Shown: piece by piece, positions 17,791-27,117 of the stretch
How the letters are laid out: each line of letters starts with the position of its first letter
Position numbering within the stretch: position 1 is the first letter of the stretch
From: Siculibacillus lacustris
GTDB taxonomy: Bacteria; Pseudomonadota; Alphaproteobacteria; Rhizobiales; Ancalomicrobiaceae
Length of the DNA: 41,288 nucleotides
NCBI RefSeq assembly: GCF_004328075.1
Contig: NZ_SJFN01000008.1
Location: 101,065-142,352, forward strand
Reading direction: 5' to 3'
Position numbers and translations under genes: made by a program
Notes under the pieces: model-generated
Databases searched by the model: none
What the model was told of the DNA's origin: nothing
Seen by the model: only the letters and a program-made list of their open reading frames with translations

Positions 17791-19470
17791 ATGACGTCAC
17801 GCGTTCACTCCATCTCCTTCCGTCTGTTCGCGGTGGCGATCCTCGCCGTGGTCGGCATCCTGGTGGTCGGGGGCCTCGGCCTCCATGGGCTCCGAACCAG
17901 CCTCTATGAGAACAAGGTCGGGGAACTGCGCCGCATCGTCGAGCTCGCCGCCAGCACCGCCGCCGCCGCCCAGGCGCGCGCCGCGCGCGGCGAGATCTCC
18001 GCCGAAGACGCGCGCCGTCTCGCCGAGGCGACCATCGCCGACCTGCGCTTCGACGGCGACAATTACGTCTTCGTGCAGAGCACCGACGGCACCATCGTCG
18101 TCCACCCCAATGCCAAGCTGCGCGGCACCGACGGCTATGCGCTGCGCGATCCCGACGGCAAATACCTGTTCCGCGACATGAACGCCGTCGCCGCCAGCCG
18201 CGGTCAGGGCGAGGTCGCCTATCGCTGGGCCCGCCCGGGCGCCACCGATCCGCTGCCCAAGATGAGCTACGTGATCGCCTTCAAGCCGTGGAACTGGGTG
18301 ATCGGTTCGGGCATGTGGGTCGACGACATCGAGGCTCAATTCACCGCCTCGGCGCTGCGCTCCGGTCTGATCGCGCTCGGCTTCGCCCTCGCCACCGCCG
18401 CCATCGGCGTGTTCGTGGTGCGCTCGGTGACCCATCCGTTGGCCGCCATCCGCGTCGCCATGACCGGGCTCGGGCGCGGCGACATCGCCGTGGTCCTCGA
18501 CGAAGGCCGCGCCGACGAGATCGGCGACATGGCCCGCGCCGTCGCGGTGTTCCGCCGCCAGGAGATCGAGCGCCGCCAGCTCGCCGCCGAGAGCGAGGCT
18601 TCGGTCGCCGCCAAGATCCGCCGCGAGTCCCGCATCGACGGGCTGGTCGGGGCCTTCCGTTCCGAAATGACCGCGCTGCTCGCCTCGGTCGCCGCCGAGA
18701 CCGGCGACATGGCCCGCACCGCCGCCTCGCTCACCGGCGTCGCCGAAGCCACCGCCGGCCGTGCCGGCGGGGCCGCCACCGCCGCCCAGGCCGCCTCCCA
18801 CAGCGTCGAGACGGTCGCCACCGCCGGCGATCAGCTGATGCAGTCGATCGATGAGATCGGCCGCCAGGTATCGCGCACCACGGCGATCGTCGCCGGCGCC
18901 ACCCAGGCGTCGCAGGCCACCAACGGCACCGTCGCCGAACTCGACAAGGCCGCCGGCCGCATCGGCGCGGTGGTCGACCTGATCCGCGACATCGCCGATC
19001 AGACCAATCTCCTCGCCCTCAACGCCACCATCGAGGCGGCGCGCGCCGGCGAGGCCGGTCGCGGTTTCGCGGTGGTCGCGGCCGAGGTCAAGTCGCTGGC
19101 CAACCAGACCTCGCGCGCCACCCAGGACATCGCCGACCAGATCACCGCGATCCAGTCCGCCACCGGCGAGACCGTGTCGGCGATCGGCCGCATCGCCACC
19201 ACCATGACCGACGTCGACGGCTTCACCGCGGCGATCGCCGCGGCGATCGAGGAACAGAGCGCCTCGACCGCCGAGATCGCCCGCAACGTCGCCGAGGCCG
19301 CCCAGGGCACCCGCACCGTCGCCGACAACATCGCCGGGGTCACCGGCGCCGTCGACGAGACCTCGCGCGCCGCCGGCCAGGTCGCCGACGTCAGCCGGCG
19401 CATCGCCGCCACCACCGAACGCCTGAAGGCCGACATCGACCGCTTCCTCGCCGACGTCGCCGCCGCCTGA
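17791..19470 (+). CDS. Methyl-accepting chemotaxis protein with single Cache domain
   Basis: The 559-residue chemoreceptor has a first membrane helix (about 8-30), then a periplasmic single-Cache domain with the landmarks [14 protein letters not shown] and [16 protein letters not shown] second helix follows near 190-212, then a HAMP domain starting at VTHPLAAIR, and a signalling domain whose hairpin tip reads [20 protein letters not shown] and [15 protein letters not shown]. The start at 17791 ([13 protein letters not shown]) gives a proper short N-terminal tail. There is no C-terminal CheR-binding pentapeptide. The ligand is unknown; such Cache domains often bind organic acids. No che genes are nearby. 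Confidence 0.93.
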   Translation: MTSRVHSISFRLFAVAILAVVGILVVGGLGLHGLRTSLYENKVGELRRIVELAASTAAAAQARAARGEISAEDARRLAEATIADLRFDGDNYVFVQSTDGTIVVHPNAKLRGTDGYALRDPDGKYLFRDMNAVAASRGQGEVAYRWARPGATDPLPKMSYVIAFKPWNWVIGSGMWVDDIEAQFTASALRSGLIALGFALATAAIGVFVVRSVTHPLAAIRVAMTGLGRGDIAVVLDEGRADEIGDMARAVAVFRRQEIERRQLAAESEASVAAKIRRESRIDGLVGAFRSEMTALLASVAAETGDMARTAASLTGVAEATAGRAGGAATAAQAASHSVETVATAGDQLMQSIDEIGRQVSRTTAIVAGATQASQATNGTVAELDKAAGRIGAVVDLIRDIADQTNLLALNATIEAARAGEAGRGFAVVAAEVKSLANQTSRATQDIADQITAIQSATGETVSAIGRIATTMTDVDGFTAAIAAAIEEQSASTAEIARNVAEAAQGTRTVADNIAGVTGAVDETSRAAGQVADVSRRIAATTERLKADIDRFLADVAAA

Positions 19471-19481
19471 GGGCGGGCCGA

Positions 19482-20381
19482 TCAGTCGGCGAAGAGGAAG
19501 GCCCCGACCCCGGCCACGCCGGCGTCGAGGGCGATCGGCCGGCCGCTCGCCGGTCCGCTCGCCAGTCGCTCCGGCGTGAGATCGTGGGCGAGCGAGGTCA
19601 CCAACAGCCGCTCCATCGTCGACCCGCCGAAACACGGCATGGTCGGCGCCGCCACCGGCAGACGCCAGCTCGACAGGAGATGGCCGTCGCGGTCGAAGCG
19701 GTTGAGCCGTCCGGCGCTGACCCCCGCGCTCCAATAGCACCCCTCGACGTCGCAGGCGCCGCCGTCCGGCCGCCCGACCGTGTCGTCGAGCGTGGCGATG
19801 CGGGTGCGCTGATCGATCGCGCCGCTCGCCGGATCGAAGCGCCAGCGGTCGATCCACGGGCCGCGGGTGTCGGTGTGGAACATCGTCCGGCCGTCGGCGC
19901 TCCAGGCGAGGCCGTTGGACACCGCGAGGCCGTCGATCTTCGGCTCGACCCGCCCGTCGCCGGTGATCCGGTAGAGCGCCGCCACCGGTCCGCGCGGTGA
20001 GCGTTCGTCGATCGAGCCGACCCAGAAGGCGCCGTCGGGCCCGACCTTGCCGTCGTTGAGGCGGGTGGTCACCGCCCCCGTGTCGACCGCGACGAAGGGC
20101 GTGAAGACGCCCGTATCACGATCGAAGAAGGCGATGCCGTGGGCCAGGGAAACGATCAGCCGGCCGCTGCGGGTGAGCCCGAGGGCGGTCGGACGATCGG
20201 GGGCGGCCCAGCTGCGGTGATCGCCGCCGTCGACCGCCATCTCGTGGATCCGTCGGCCTTCGATGTCGACGAAACAGAAGCGGCCGCGCGCCGCGTCCCA
20301 CAGCGGGCCCTCGCCGAGGCGGAGGGGGTCGGGCAGCAAGATCCGCAGATCGCGGTCGGCCAGGGCCGGGTCGTCGCTCAC
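19482..20381 (-). CDS. SMP-30/gluconolactonase family lactonase
   Basis: The 299-residue beta-propeller protein starts at GTG 20381. The GTGA overlaps the edd stop, so it is translationally coupled to edd. Metal-binding residues of the SMP-30/regucalcin family are visible: Glu in RLGEGPLWD, Asn in [11 protein letters not shown] and Asp in [12 protein letters not shown], and the loop [16 protein letters not shown] is typical. The family hydrolyses sugar lactones. Sitting directly behind zwf and edd, with no pgl gene between them, it may open 6-phosphogluconolactone or gluconolactone; that is an inference. Confidence 0.9.
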   Translation of the reverse strand: MSDDPALADRDLRILLPDPLRLGEGPLWDAARGRFCFVDIEGRRIHEMAVDGGDHRSWAAPDRPTALGLTRSGRLIVSLAHGIAFFDRDTGVFTPFVAVDTGAVTTRLNDGKVGPDGAFWVGSIDERSPRGPVAALYRITGDGRVEPKIDGLAVSNGLAWSADGRTMFHTDTRGPWIDRWRFDPASGAIDQRTRIATLDDTVGRPDGGACDVEGCYWSAGVSAGRLNRFDRDGHLLSSWRLPVAAPTMPCFGGSTMERLLVTSLAHDLTPERLASGPASGRPIALDAGVAGVGAFLFAD

Positions 20382-22192
20382 AGCACGCTCGCTCCCGTTT
20401 CCGCCGAGCCGACCGACCGCCGGAAGGTCTCGAACAACTCGCGCCCGACGCCGAAGCGATTGCCGGTGAGATCGGCGACCACCGGTTCGCGCGCCGCCCA
20501 GATCGCTGCGTCGATCAGCACCTCGAGCCGGCCGGCGGTGGCGTCGAGCCGCACCAGGTCGCCGTCGCGCACCCGGGCGATCGGCCCACCGTCGGCGGCT
20601 TCGGGGGTGACGTGGATCGCCGCCGGCACCTTGCCGGAGGCGCCGGACATGCGGCCGTCGGTGACCAGGGCGACCTTCTGGCCGCGGTCCTGGAGTACCC
20701 CGAGCGGCGGCGTCAGCTTGTGCAATTCCGGCATGCCGTTGGCCTTGGGGCCCTGGAAGCGCACCACCGCGACGAAGTCGCCGGTCAATTCGCCGGCCTT
20801 GAACGCCGCCAGGATCGCCTCCTGCGAATGGAACACCCGGGCCGGCGCCTCGACCACCCGGTGAACTTCGGCGACCGCCGAGCTCTTGATCACCGCCCGC
20901 CCGAGATTGCCCTCGAGTACTTCGAGCCCGCCGGTCGGCTGGAACGGCCGACCGATCGGCCGCACCACCGTGTCGTCGACCGGGGTGGCCGGCGGTGGCG
21001 CGAAGGCCAGACGACCCTCGGCGTCGAGCTCGGGCACCGCGGCATGGTCGGCGAGACCGCCGCCCCACACCGTCTTGACGTCGGCGTGCAGCAGACCCTC
21101 CGACAGCAGCTCGCGCATCACGAAGGGCACGCCGCCGGCGTCGCGGAACTGATTCACGTCGGCGGAACCGTTGGGATAGGCGCGGGCGAGCAGCGGCGTC
21201 ACCGCCGCCACGTCGGCGAAGTCGTGCCAGTTCAGGACGATGCCGGCCGAGCGCGCCATCGCCACCAGATGCAGGGTCAGGTTGGTCGAGCCGCCGGTGG
21301 CGTTCAGGCCGACGATGCCGTTGACGAAGGCACGCTCGTCGAGCACTTCGCCGATCGGCGCGAAGCCGGCGCCCGGCTCGGCGATCTCCAGCACCCGCGC
21401 CACCGCACCGTGGGTGAGCGCATCGCGCAGCGGCGTGTCGGGCGACACGAAGGAGGCGCCGGGCAGATGCAGGCCCATGAATTCCATCAGCATCTGATTG
21501 GTGTTGGCGGTGCCGTAGAAGGTGCACGTGCCGGGAGCGTGATAGGCCCGGCCCTCCGCCGCCAGCATCTCGGCGCGACCGACCCGGCCCTCGGCGAAGG
21601 CCTGCCGGACCTTGTTCTTGTCGCCGTTCGACAGGCCCGAGGGCATCGGTCCCGAGGGCACGAAGATCATCGGCAGATGCCCGAAGGCCAGCGCGCCGAT
21701 CACCAGACCGGGCACGATCTTGTCGCAGATGCCGAGCAGCAGCACCGCGTCGAACATCCGGTGCGACAGGGCGACACCGGTCGCCAGCGCGATCACGTCG
21801 CGCGAGAACAGCGACAGTTCCATCCCCGAGTCGCCCTGGGTGATGCCGTCGCACATCGCCGGCACGCCGCCGGCGACCTGCGCCACTGCGCCGAGCCGTT
21901 CCGCCTCGCGCCGGATCAGCTCCGGATAGCGCTCGTAGGGGCGATGGGCCGACAGCATGTCGTTGTAGGCGGTGACGATGCCGATGTTGCGCGCGGCGCT
22001 GCCGCCGAGCCGCGCTTTGGCGGTGGGGTCGCAGGCGGCGAAGCCGTGGGCGAGATTGGCGCAGCCCATCTTGTCGCGGGTCCGTCCCTCGGCAACCGCC
22101 GCGGCCATCCGTTCCAGATAGGGTCCGCGGGTAGCGCGGCTGCGGGCGACGATGCGCTCGGTGATCTCGGCGAGGCGGGGATTCAGAGCCAT
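20378..22192 (-). CDS. edd: 6-phosphogluconate dehydratase
   Basis: The 604-residue enzyme dehydrates 6-phosphogluconate to 2-keto-3-deoxy-6-phosphogluconate, the first committed step of the Entner-Doudoroff pathway. It belongs to the IlvD/Edd family, with an iron-sulphur cluster held by Cys residues in [20 protein letters not shown] and APGTCTFYG. The family signature [22 protein letters not shown] is near the C-terminus. The start at 22192 ([11 protein letters not shown]) has gagga upstream. It follows zwf by 100 bases and overlaps the SMP-30 gene by four. eda is not in the window. Confidence 0.96.
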   Translation of the reverse strand: MALNPRLAEITERIVARSRATRGPYLERMAAAVAEGRTRDKMGCANLAHGFAACDPTAKARLGGSAARNIGIVTAYNDMLSAHRPYERYPELIRREAERLGAVAQVAGGVPAMCDGITQGDSGMELSLFSRDVIALATGVALSHRMFDAVLLLGICDKIVPGLVIGALAFGHLPMIFVPSGPMPSGLSNGDKNKVRQAFAEGRVGRAEMLAAEGRAYHAPGTCTFYGTANTNQMLMEFMGLHLPGASFVSPDTPLRDALTHGAVARVLEIAEPGAGFAPIGEVLDERAFVNGIVGLNATGGSTNLTLHLVAMARSAGIVLNWHDFADVAAVTPLLARAYPNGSADVNQFRDAGGVPFVMRELLSEGLLHADVKTVWGGGLADHAAVPELDAEGRLAFAPPPATPVDDTVVRPIGRPFQPTGGLEVLEGNLGRAVIKSSAVAEVHRVVEAPARVFHSQEAILAAFKAGELTGDFVAVVRFQGPKANGMPELHKLTPPLGVLQDRGQKVALVTDGRMSGASGKVPAAIHVTPEAADGGPIARVRDGDLVRLDATAGRLEVLIDAAIWAAREPVVADLTGNRFGVGRELFETFRRSVGSAETGASVL

Positions 22193-22292
22193 GGTCGGTC
22201 CTCGATGTTCCAAGGAGAGGTGGCGACGGATATGGGGCGACGACCGGGCCCGTCGATCGGCCGCGTCGTCGCACCCCCGATCGGCGGTCGCG

Positions 22293-23765
22293 TCACGCCT
22301 CGTGCCAGGTCCGGCCGTCGCGCTCGATCAGGGCGATCGCCGCCGACGGTCCCCAGGTGCCGGACCGATAGGTCTTGGGCAGATCGGCGGAGTTGCCCCA
22401 GGCCTCCAGGATCGGATCGATCCAGCTCCACGCCGCCTCGACCTCGTCGCGGCGCATGAACAGGGTCTGGTTGCCGCGCACCACGTCCATCACCAGCCGC
22501 TCGTAGGCGTCGATGTGGCGCACGCCGAAGGCCTCGGCGAAGCTCATGTCGAGCGGCACCCGGCGCAGCCGCATACCGCCCGGACCGGGGTCCTTGATCA
22601 TCACCAGGAGCTTGACGCCCTCGTCGGGCTGCAGCCGGATGACCAACTCGTTGTTGCAGATCTCGCCGGCGTCGGCGCCGAACACCGAATGGGGGATCGG
22701 CCGGAAGCTGACGACGATCTCCGACACCCGGTCGGCCAGTCGCTTGCCCGAACGCAGGTAGAACGGCGTGCCCGCCCAGCGCCAGTTCTCGATCTCGGCC
22801 TTGATCGCCACGAAGGTCTCGGTCGGGCTCGACGGCCGCCCGAGTTCCTCGAGATAGCCCGGCACCGGCCCACCGGCCGAAGCGCCGGCCTCGTATTGGC
22901 CGCGCACCGTGACGTGGCCGGCGTTGCCGCCGTCGATCGGCTTCAAGGCCTTCAGCACCTTGAGCTTCTCGTCGCGCACCGCCTCGTCGTCGAGCGAGGC
23001 CGGCGGCTCCATGGCGACCAGACAGAGCAGCTGCAGGATGTGGTTCTGGACCATGTCGCGCAGCGCCCCGGCGCCGTCGTAATAGCCGGCGCGACCTTCG
23101 ACGCCGAGGCTCTCGGCCACGGTGATCTGGACATGGTCGATGTGGGCGGCGTTCCACAGCGGTTCGAACAGGGCGTTGGCGAAGCGCAGCGCCATCAGGT
23201 TCTGCACCGTCTCCTTGCCGAGATAGTGATCGATGCGGAAGATCTGATCTTCGCGGAACACCGCGCCGACCGCGTCGTTGATCACCTTCGCCGACTCCAG
23301 GCTCTTGCCGATCGGCTTTTCGACCACCACCCGCGACTTGGTGGTGACCAGACCGGCGGCGGCGGCGCGGCGCGAGATGTCGCCGAACAAATCGGGGCTG
23401 GTGGCGAGGTAGAACACCCGGATGCGGTCGCCGCCGGTGCCGACCAGGGCGGCGAGCTCGGGCCATCCGGCATCGCCGTGGGCATCGACCGCGACATAGG
23501 TCAGCCGTTCCAGGAAGTGGACGATCGAGGCCTCGTCCCGCTGGTCCTCGTCGACATGGTCGAGGATCGCCTGCCGGGCGAGGTCGCGATAGCCCTCGGG
23601 GGTCAGCACCGCCCGGGCGACGCCGATGATCCGGGTGTCGTCGGTGATCTGGCCGTTGCGGTCGCGGTGATAGAGCCCCGGCAGGAGCTTGCGGCGCACC
23701 AGATCCCCGGTACCGCCGAAGGCGATGAAATCGAAGGGCTCTACCGCTATCAGACGACTGACCAT
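22293..23765 (-). CDS. zwf: Glucose-6-phosphate 1-dehydrogenase
   Basis: The 490-residue enzyme oxidises glucose-6-phosphate to 6-phosphogluconolactone with NAD(P)+, feeding the Entner-Doudoroff and pentose phosphate routes. The nucleotide motif near the N-terminus is [16 protein letters not shown], a variant of the usual GASGDLxxRKL. The substrate-binding active site is [13 protein letters not shown]. Length is the family norm. The start at 23765 is the ATG of [13 protein letters not shown]. The order zwf-edd is usual in Rhizobiales, but pgl, commonly between them, is missing here. Confidence 0.96.
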   Translation of the reverse strand: MVSRLIAVEPFDFIAFGGTGDLVRRKLLPGLYHRDRNGQITDDTRIIGVARAVLTPEGYRDLARQAILDHVDEDQRDEASIVHFLERLTYVAVDAHGDAGWPELAALVGTGGDRIRVFYLATSPDLFGDISRRAAAAGLVTTKSRVVVEKPIGKSLESAKVINDAVGAVFREDQIFRIDHYLGKETVQNLMALRFANALFEPLWNAAHIDHVQITVAESLGVEGRAGYYDGAGALRDMVQNHILQLLCLVAMEPPASLDDEAVRDEKLKVLKALKPIDGGNAGHVTVRGQYEAGASAGGPVPGYLEELGRPSSPTETFVAIKAEIENWRWAGTPFYLRSGKRLADRVSEIVVSFRPIPHSVFGADAGEICNNELVIRLQPDEGVKLLVMIKDPGPGGMRLRRVPLDMSFAEAFGVRHIDAYERLVMDVVRGNQTLFMRRDEVEAAWSWIDPILEAWGNSADLPKTYRSGTWGPSAAIALIERDGRTWHEA

Positions 23766-23886
23766 TGCATTCCCCGACGGTCCTGGAGTGAGCGTCGTCC
23801 GCACGAGGCCCGACCGTCGCCTCGCCGACCGGACGCGGCTCCGGTGTTCCGGGGCGTCCCTACTCTGGTTGCACGACACATCGGCA

Positions 23887-23901
23887 ATTTCGTGCCGAAA
23901 T
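23887..23901. promoter_or_regulatory. Candidate operator upstream of zwf
   Basis: atttcg, three bases, cgaaat forms a perfect inverted repeat at 23887-23901, 122 bases before the zwf start, in a locally AT-rich stretch. A third copy of the half-site (atttcggc) lies at 23920-23927. RpiR- or LacI-type regulators often control zwf-edd operons, but the motif does not match a consensus I know with certainty. Confidence 0.35.
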
Positions 23902-23976
23902 GCAAGTTTTTGCCCTAAAATTTCGGCGCGCCGGCAGTTCACGATGATAGCATCGCCGCCGCGCCTGTCGACGGCG

Positions 23977-25377
23977 TCACACCGCGTCGCGCGGCTCGCC
24001 GTGGCCGATGATCCGGCGGATCTCCGGGCGTCCGGCCCGCAGCGCCCGTTCGACGTCGTCGATCGCGTCGTGCAGCGCCGCGACGCTGATCGCCGGATCG
24101 GCATGGCAATGGAAGTTGACGATCAGGCCCTCGGCGGTGTCGCGCACCCGCACCTCGTGGACGTCGTCGACCACCCCGCCGGCCGCCGCGGCGCGGCCGA
24201 GATCGGCGGTGATCGCCGCCACCGCGTCACCGGCGACGTCGTGGCCCGCGAGGCGGTCGATGGTGATCGGCTCGATGTGGGTCTCGACTTCGACGCCCGA
24301 CCCGAGCTCTTCCTCGATCGCCGTCTCGAGCCCCGAGGCCACGCCGTGGGCCGTCTCGAGGGTCATGCGGCCGTCGACTTCGAGATCGAGCGACACCGAC
24401 AGGCGATCGTCGGCCAGCGCCTGCACCGTCAGGTGATGGATCGCCACGCCGCGGTTGCGGGCGATCACAGTCACCCGCTCGTGCACCGTCTCGTCGTCGA
24501 GCGCCCGCGGATGGGCGATGATCGAGGTCTCGGCCTCGGGCATCTCGGCCTTCACCGCGGCGGCGATGGTCGCCTTGATCGACGCCAGATCGTCGAACGA
24601 CCGGGTCCGCCCGACCGCGACGTCGAGATCGACGAACACCGTGGCGCCCGACGGCCGCGCCCGGATGCGCTCGATGGCGATCACCCCGCCGACCCGCTCG
24701 ACGATGCCCCGCACCCGCTCGGCGACGCCTTCCGGCGCGGCGTCCATCAGCGTGTCGATGGTGCGGCTGCCGAGCCGCCAGCCGGCGATGCAGACGAAAC
24801 AGGAGACGCCGATCGCCGCCAGCGCGTCGCCCAGTTCGAAGCCGAGCAGCACCATGCCGAGCCCGGCCAGCACCACCGCCGAGCTCCACATGTCCGAGGA
24901 GAAGTGCAGCGCGTCGGCTTCGAGTGCCTGGCTGTTGGTCAGATCGGCGACCCGCTGGAGATTGCGGGCGCGGAAGAAGTCGACGACGATCGACACCACC
25001 ACCACGCCGATCGCCAGCGGACCGACGTCGACCAGGCCGCCGTGGCCGGTGATGCGCAGATAGGCCTCCCAGATGATCCAGCCGGAGGCGACGAACAGCA
25101 GCCCGGTCTCGGCGAGCGCCGCGACGCTCTCGACCTTGGCGTGCCCGTAGTGATGTTCCTCGTCGGCCGGCCGATCGGCGATCTTCACCGCGAAATAGGT
25201 CATCAGCGTCGCGCCGACGTCGAGGAGCCCGTGGATCCCTTCCGACAGCAGGCCCAGCGAACCGGTCAGGAAGGCCGCGACGAATTTGGCGATGGTCAGC
25301 AGCGTGCTCGCCGCGATCGAGCCGAGCGCCGCCGCTTCCTTCTGTTCGGCGTGCGTGGCGGTCGAGATCTCGGTCAT
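23977..25377 (-). CDS. Cation diffusion facilitator with three tandem C-terminal domains
   Basis: The 466-residue protein is a metal/proton antiporter of the CDF family. Six membrane helices lie in residues about 18-208. The transport site is formed by His49-x3-Asp53 in helix 2 and His158-x3-Asp162 in helix 5, with Glu46 where many members have Asp. HHYGHAKVES in the loop is characteristic. The usual cytoplasmic ferredoxin-like domain is residues about 213-290. It is followed by two more segments of like size and pattern (about 293-371 and 381-463), each ending in a His-Pro or Glu-Pro strand. Ordinary CDF proteins are near 300 residues with one such domain. Metal specificity is unknown. Confidence 0.9.
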   Translation of the reverse strand: MTEISTATHAEQKEAAALGSIAASTLLTIAKFVAAFLTGSLGLLSEGIHGLLDVGATLMTYFAVKIADRPADEEHHYGHAKVESVAALAETGLLFVASGWIIWEAYLRITGHGGLVDVGPLAIGVVVVSIVVDFFRARNLQRVADLTNSQALEADALHFSSDMWSSAVVLAGLGMVLLGFELGDALAAIGVSCFVCIAGWRLGSRTIDTLMDAAPEGVAERVRGIVERVGGVIAIERIRARPSGATVFVDLDVAVGRTRSFDDLASIKATIAAAVKAEMPEAETSIIAHPRALDDETVHERVTVIARNRGVAIHHLTVQALADDRLSVSLDLEVDGRMTLETAHGVASGLETAIEEELGSGVEVETHIEPITIDRLAGHDVAGDAVAAITADLGRAAAAGGVVDDVHEVRVRDTAEGLIVNFHCHADPAISVAALHDAIDDVERALRAGRPEIRRIIGHGEPRDAV

Positions 25378-25629
25378 GGCGCGGCCTTCTCATGGGGGAA
25401 CGGCCCCGGGTTTAAGCCGGGCCGACGACCGGAACAAGACGGCGGTGCCCCGACACTCGGCTATGTCGATCGCGCAACAGTCGCCGACAACCGCCGGCGA
25501 GGGGCGATTCCGCGGGTTCCCGGGGCGATCCTTGCCGCCTATTAACCTTTGCGTAGCGCCGATCGCTCTAGTCTCGATCCCGCGAATCGTCCGCCGTCCC
25601 GTCGACGGCCCGTGCTTCGGAGCCCCGCC

Positions 25630-25989
25630 ATGTTCTCCCGCCCCTCGGTGCGCGGCCTCGCCGGCCTCACCGCTCTCCTCGTCGTCGCGCTGTCGGACGG
25701 CCGTCCGGTCCGCGCCGCCGACCCGTCGGAAGACACGCTGCGCACGCTCTACCGCATCGCGCTCTCCGCCGAGATGTGCGGCTTCCCGATCGCCGCCCGC
25801 CAGGCCGACGCGCTCGGCGTCGCGATGAACCGGGCGATCGCCGACATGGGCCTCGACGACGACGCCGTCGAAGGCCTCTATCAGCGCATCGATCGCGAGT
25901 TCGAGGCCGAAGGCTGGGACAAGATCTGCGCCGAGAACGGCACCTGGGCGCGCGGCTACCGCAGCCTGCTCGCCGCCACCACCCGCTGA
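25630..25989 (+). CDS. Small secreted protein of unknown function
   Basis: The 119-residue protein starts at ATG 25630. A signal peptide is clear (about 1-32, hydrophobic GLAGLTALLVVALS, cleavage near VRAADP). The mature part is about 87 residues, mostly helical, acidic, with two Cys (in EMCGF and KICAEN) that may form a disulphide. I do not recognise the family. Codon use looks like the rest of the chromosome. It is convergent with ppk2 (25 bases between stops) and divergent from the CDF gene. Confidence 0.7.
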   Translation: MFSRPSVRGLAGLTALLVVALSDGRPVRAADPSEDTLRTLYRIALSAEMCGFPIAARQADALGVAMNRAIADMGLDDDAVEGLYQRIDREFEAEGWDKICAENGTWARGYRSLLAATTR

Positions 25990-26014
25990 ACGCCGATCCG
26001 CGCCGGCGCTGATT

Positions 26015-26869
26015 TCAGTGCTTGCCGTTGACCAGGAAGCCCGGGCCGTGGCCCAGCACCTTGGCGTCGATCTCGCCGATCACCTTGCGGTCCTTGCCCT
26101 CGTAGTCGAACAGTTGCAGGACGTGACGGATGGCGTTGAGCTTCAGCCGCCGCTTGTCGTTGCCGAGCACCACCGTCCACGGCGCCGCGTCGGTGTGGGT
26201 GGTCTCGAGCATCCGGTCGCGCGCCCGCCCATAGTCGTCGAAACGATCCACCGCGGCCGTGTCGATGTCCGAGATCTTCCAGGTCTTCAACGGGTTGTGT
26301 CGGCGTTCCCAGAACCGCGCCAGCTGCATCTCGCGCCCCACCTCGATGTAGAACTTGATCAGCTTGAGCCCTTCGCCGACCAGCATCGCCTCGAAGCGCG
26401 GCGCTTCCTTCAGGAACATCTCGGTCTGCTCGGGGGTGCAGAAGCCCATCACCCGCTCGACCCCGGCGCGGTTGTACCAGGACCGGTCGAACATCACGAT
26501 CTCGCCCGAGGTCGGCATGTGCGCGACGTAGCGCTGGAAATACCACTGCCCGACCTCCGAGGTGCTGGGCTTGGGCAACGCCACCACGCGGGTCCGCCGC
26601 GGGTTCATGTACTGCCGGAAGGCGCCGATCACCGAGCCCTTGCCGGCGCCGTCGCGGCCTTCGAACAGGATCACGATGCGCTCGCCGCGGGTGATCGCCC
26701 AGCTCTGCAGCTTGACCAGTTCGATCTGCAGACGCACCAGGAGATCGGCGAACTCGCGTTCGTCGAAGGCATGGGAATGGGGATAGCCTCCAGAGGAAAA
26801 GGCGTTGTCGTCCACCCACTTGGGAAGCTTCGGGCTGTCGAGGTCGAAGGTCTGTGCATCGCGCGTCAT
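26015..26869 (-). CDS. ppk2: Polyphosphate kinase 2
   Basis: The 284-residue PPK2-family enzyme transfers phosphate between polyphosphate and nucleotides. The Walker A motif is EGRDGAGKGS (residues 70-79), Walker B is FDRSWYNRAGVE (127-138), and the lid region follows (WERRHNPLKTWKISDID). The single-domain length fits class I enzymes, which mainly use polyphosphate to phosphorylate ADP or GDP. The start at 26869 has gaggga upstream. It is divergent from phoR across 248 bases, which places polyphosphate use beside phosphate sensing. I see no clear Pho box in that gap. Confidence 0.95.
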   Translation of the reverse strand: MTRDAQTFDLDSPKLPKWVDDNAFSSGGYPHSHAFDEREFADLLVRLQIELVKLQSWAITRGERIVILFEGRDGAGKGSVIGAFRQYMNPRRTRVVALPKPSTSEVGQWYFQRYVAHMPTSGEIVMFDRSWYNRAGVERVMGFCTPEQTEMFLKEAPRFEAMLVGEGLKLIKFYIEVGREMQLARFWERRHNPLKTWKISDIDTAAVDRFDDYGRARDRMLETTHTDAAPWTVVLGNDKRRLKLNAIRHVLQLFDYEGKDRKVIGEIDAKVLGHGPGFLVNGKH

Positions 26870-27117
26870 CTTGGCGTTTCCCTCTGCGGTGCCGACCTGA
26901 CGCTGCGTCCTTCGTGAGAACGTCGCCTTCGACGGGTTCTCTGTCGAACGGGCGCGGGTCGGCGGCGACGCCGATTCGCCACCGTTCCGCGCCAGACGGG
27001 TCGCGAGCCGTTGCCTTCGGCGTCGAAGGTCAGGGTATCATTCGCCGCCACCACCGCCAGATGCTTCGATGGCGCAGGGATCGGCGCAAGCCGGACGTGA
27101 GGGAAGGGAATCGCAGG

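Noticed and set aside
26870-27117. Pho box between ppk2 and phoR
   Set aside because: Fragments such as ctgtcg occur but no 11-base-spaced repeat could be found.
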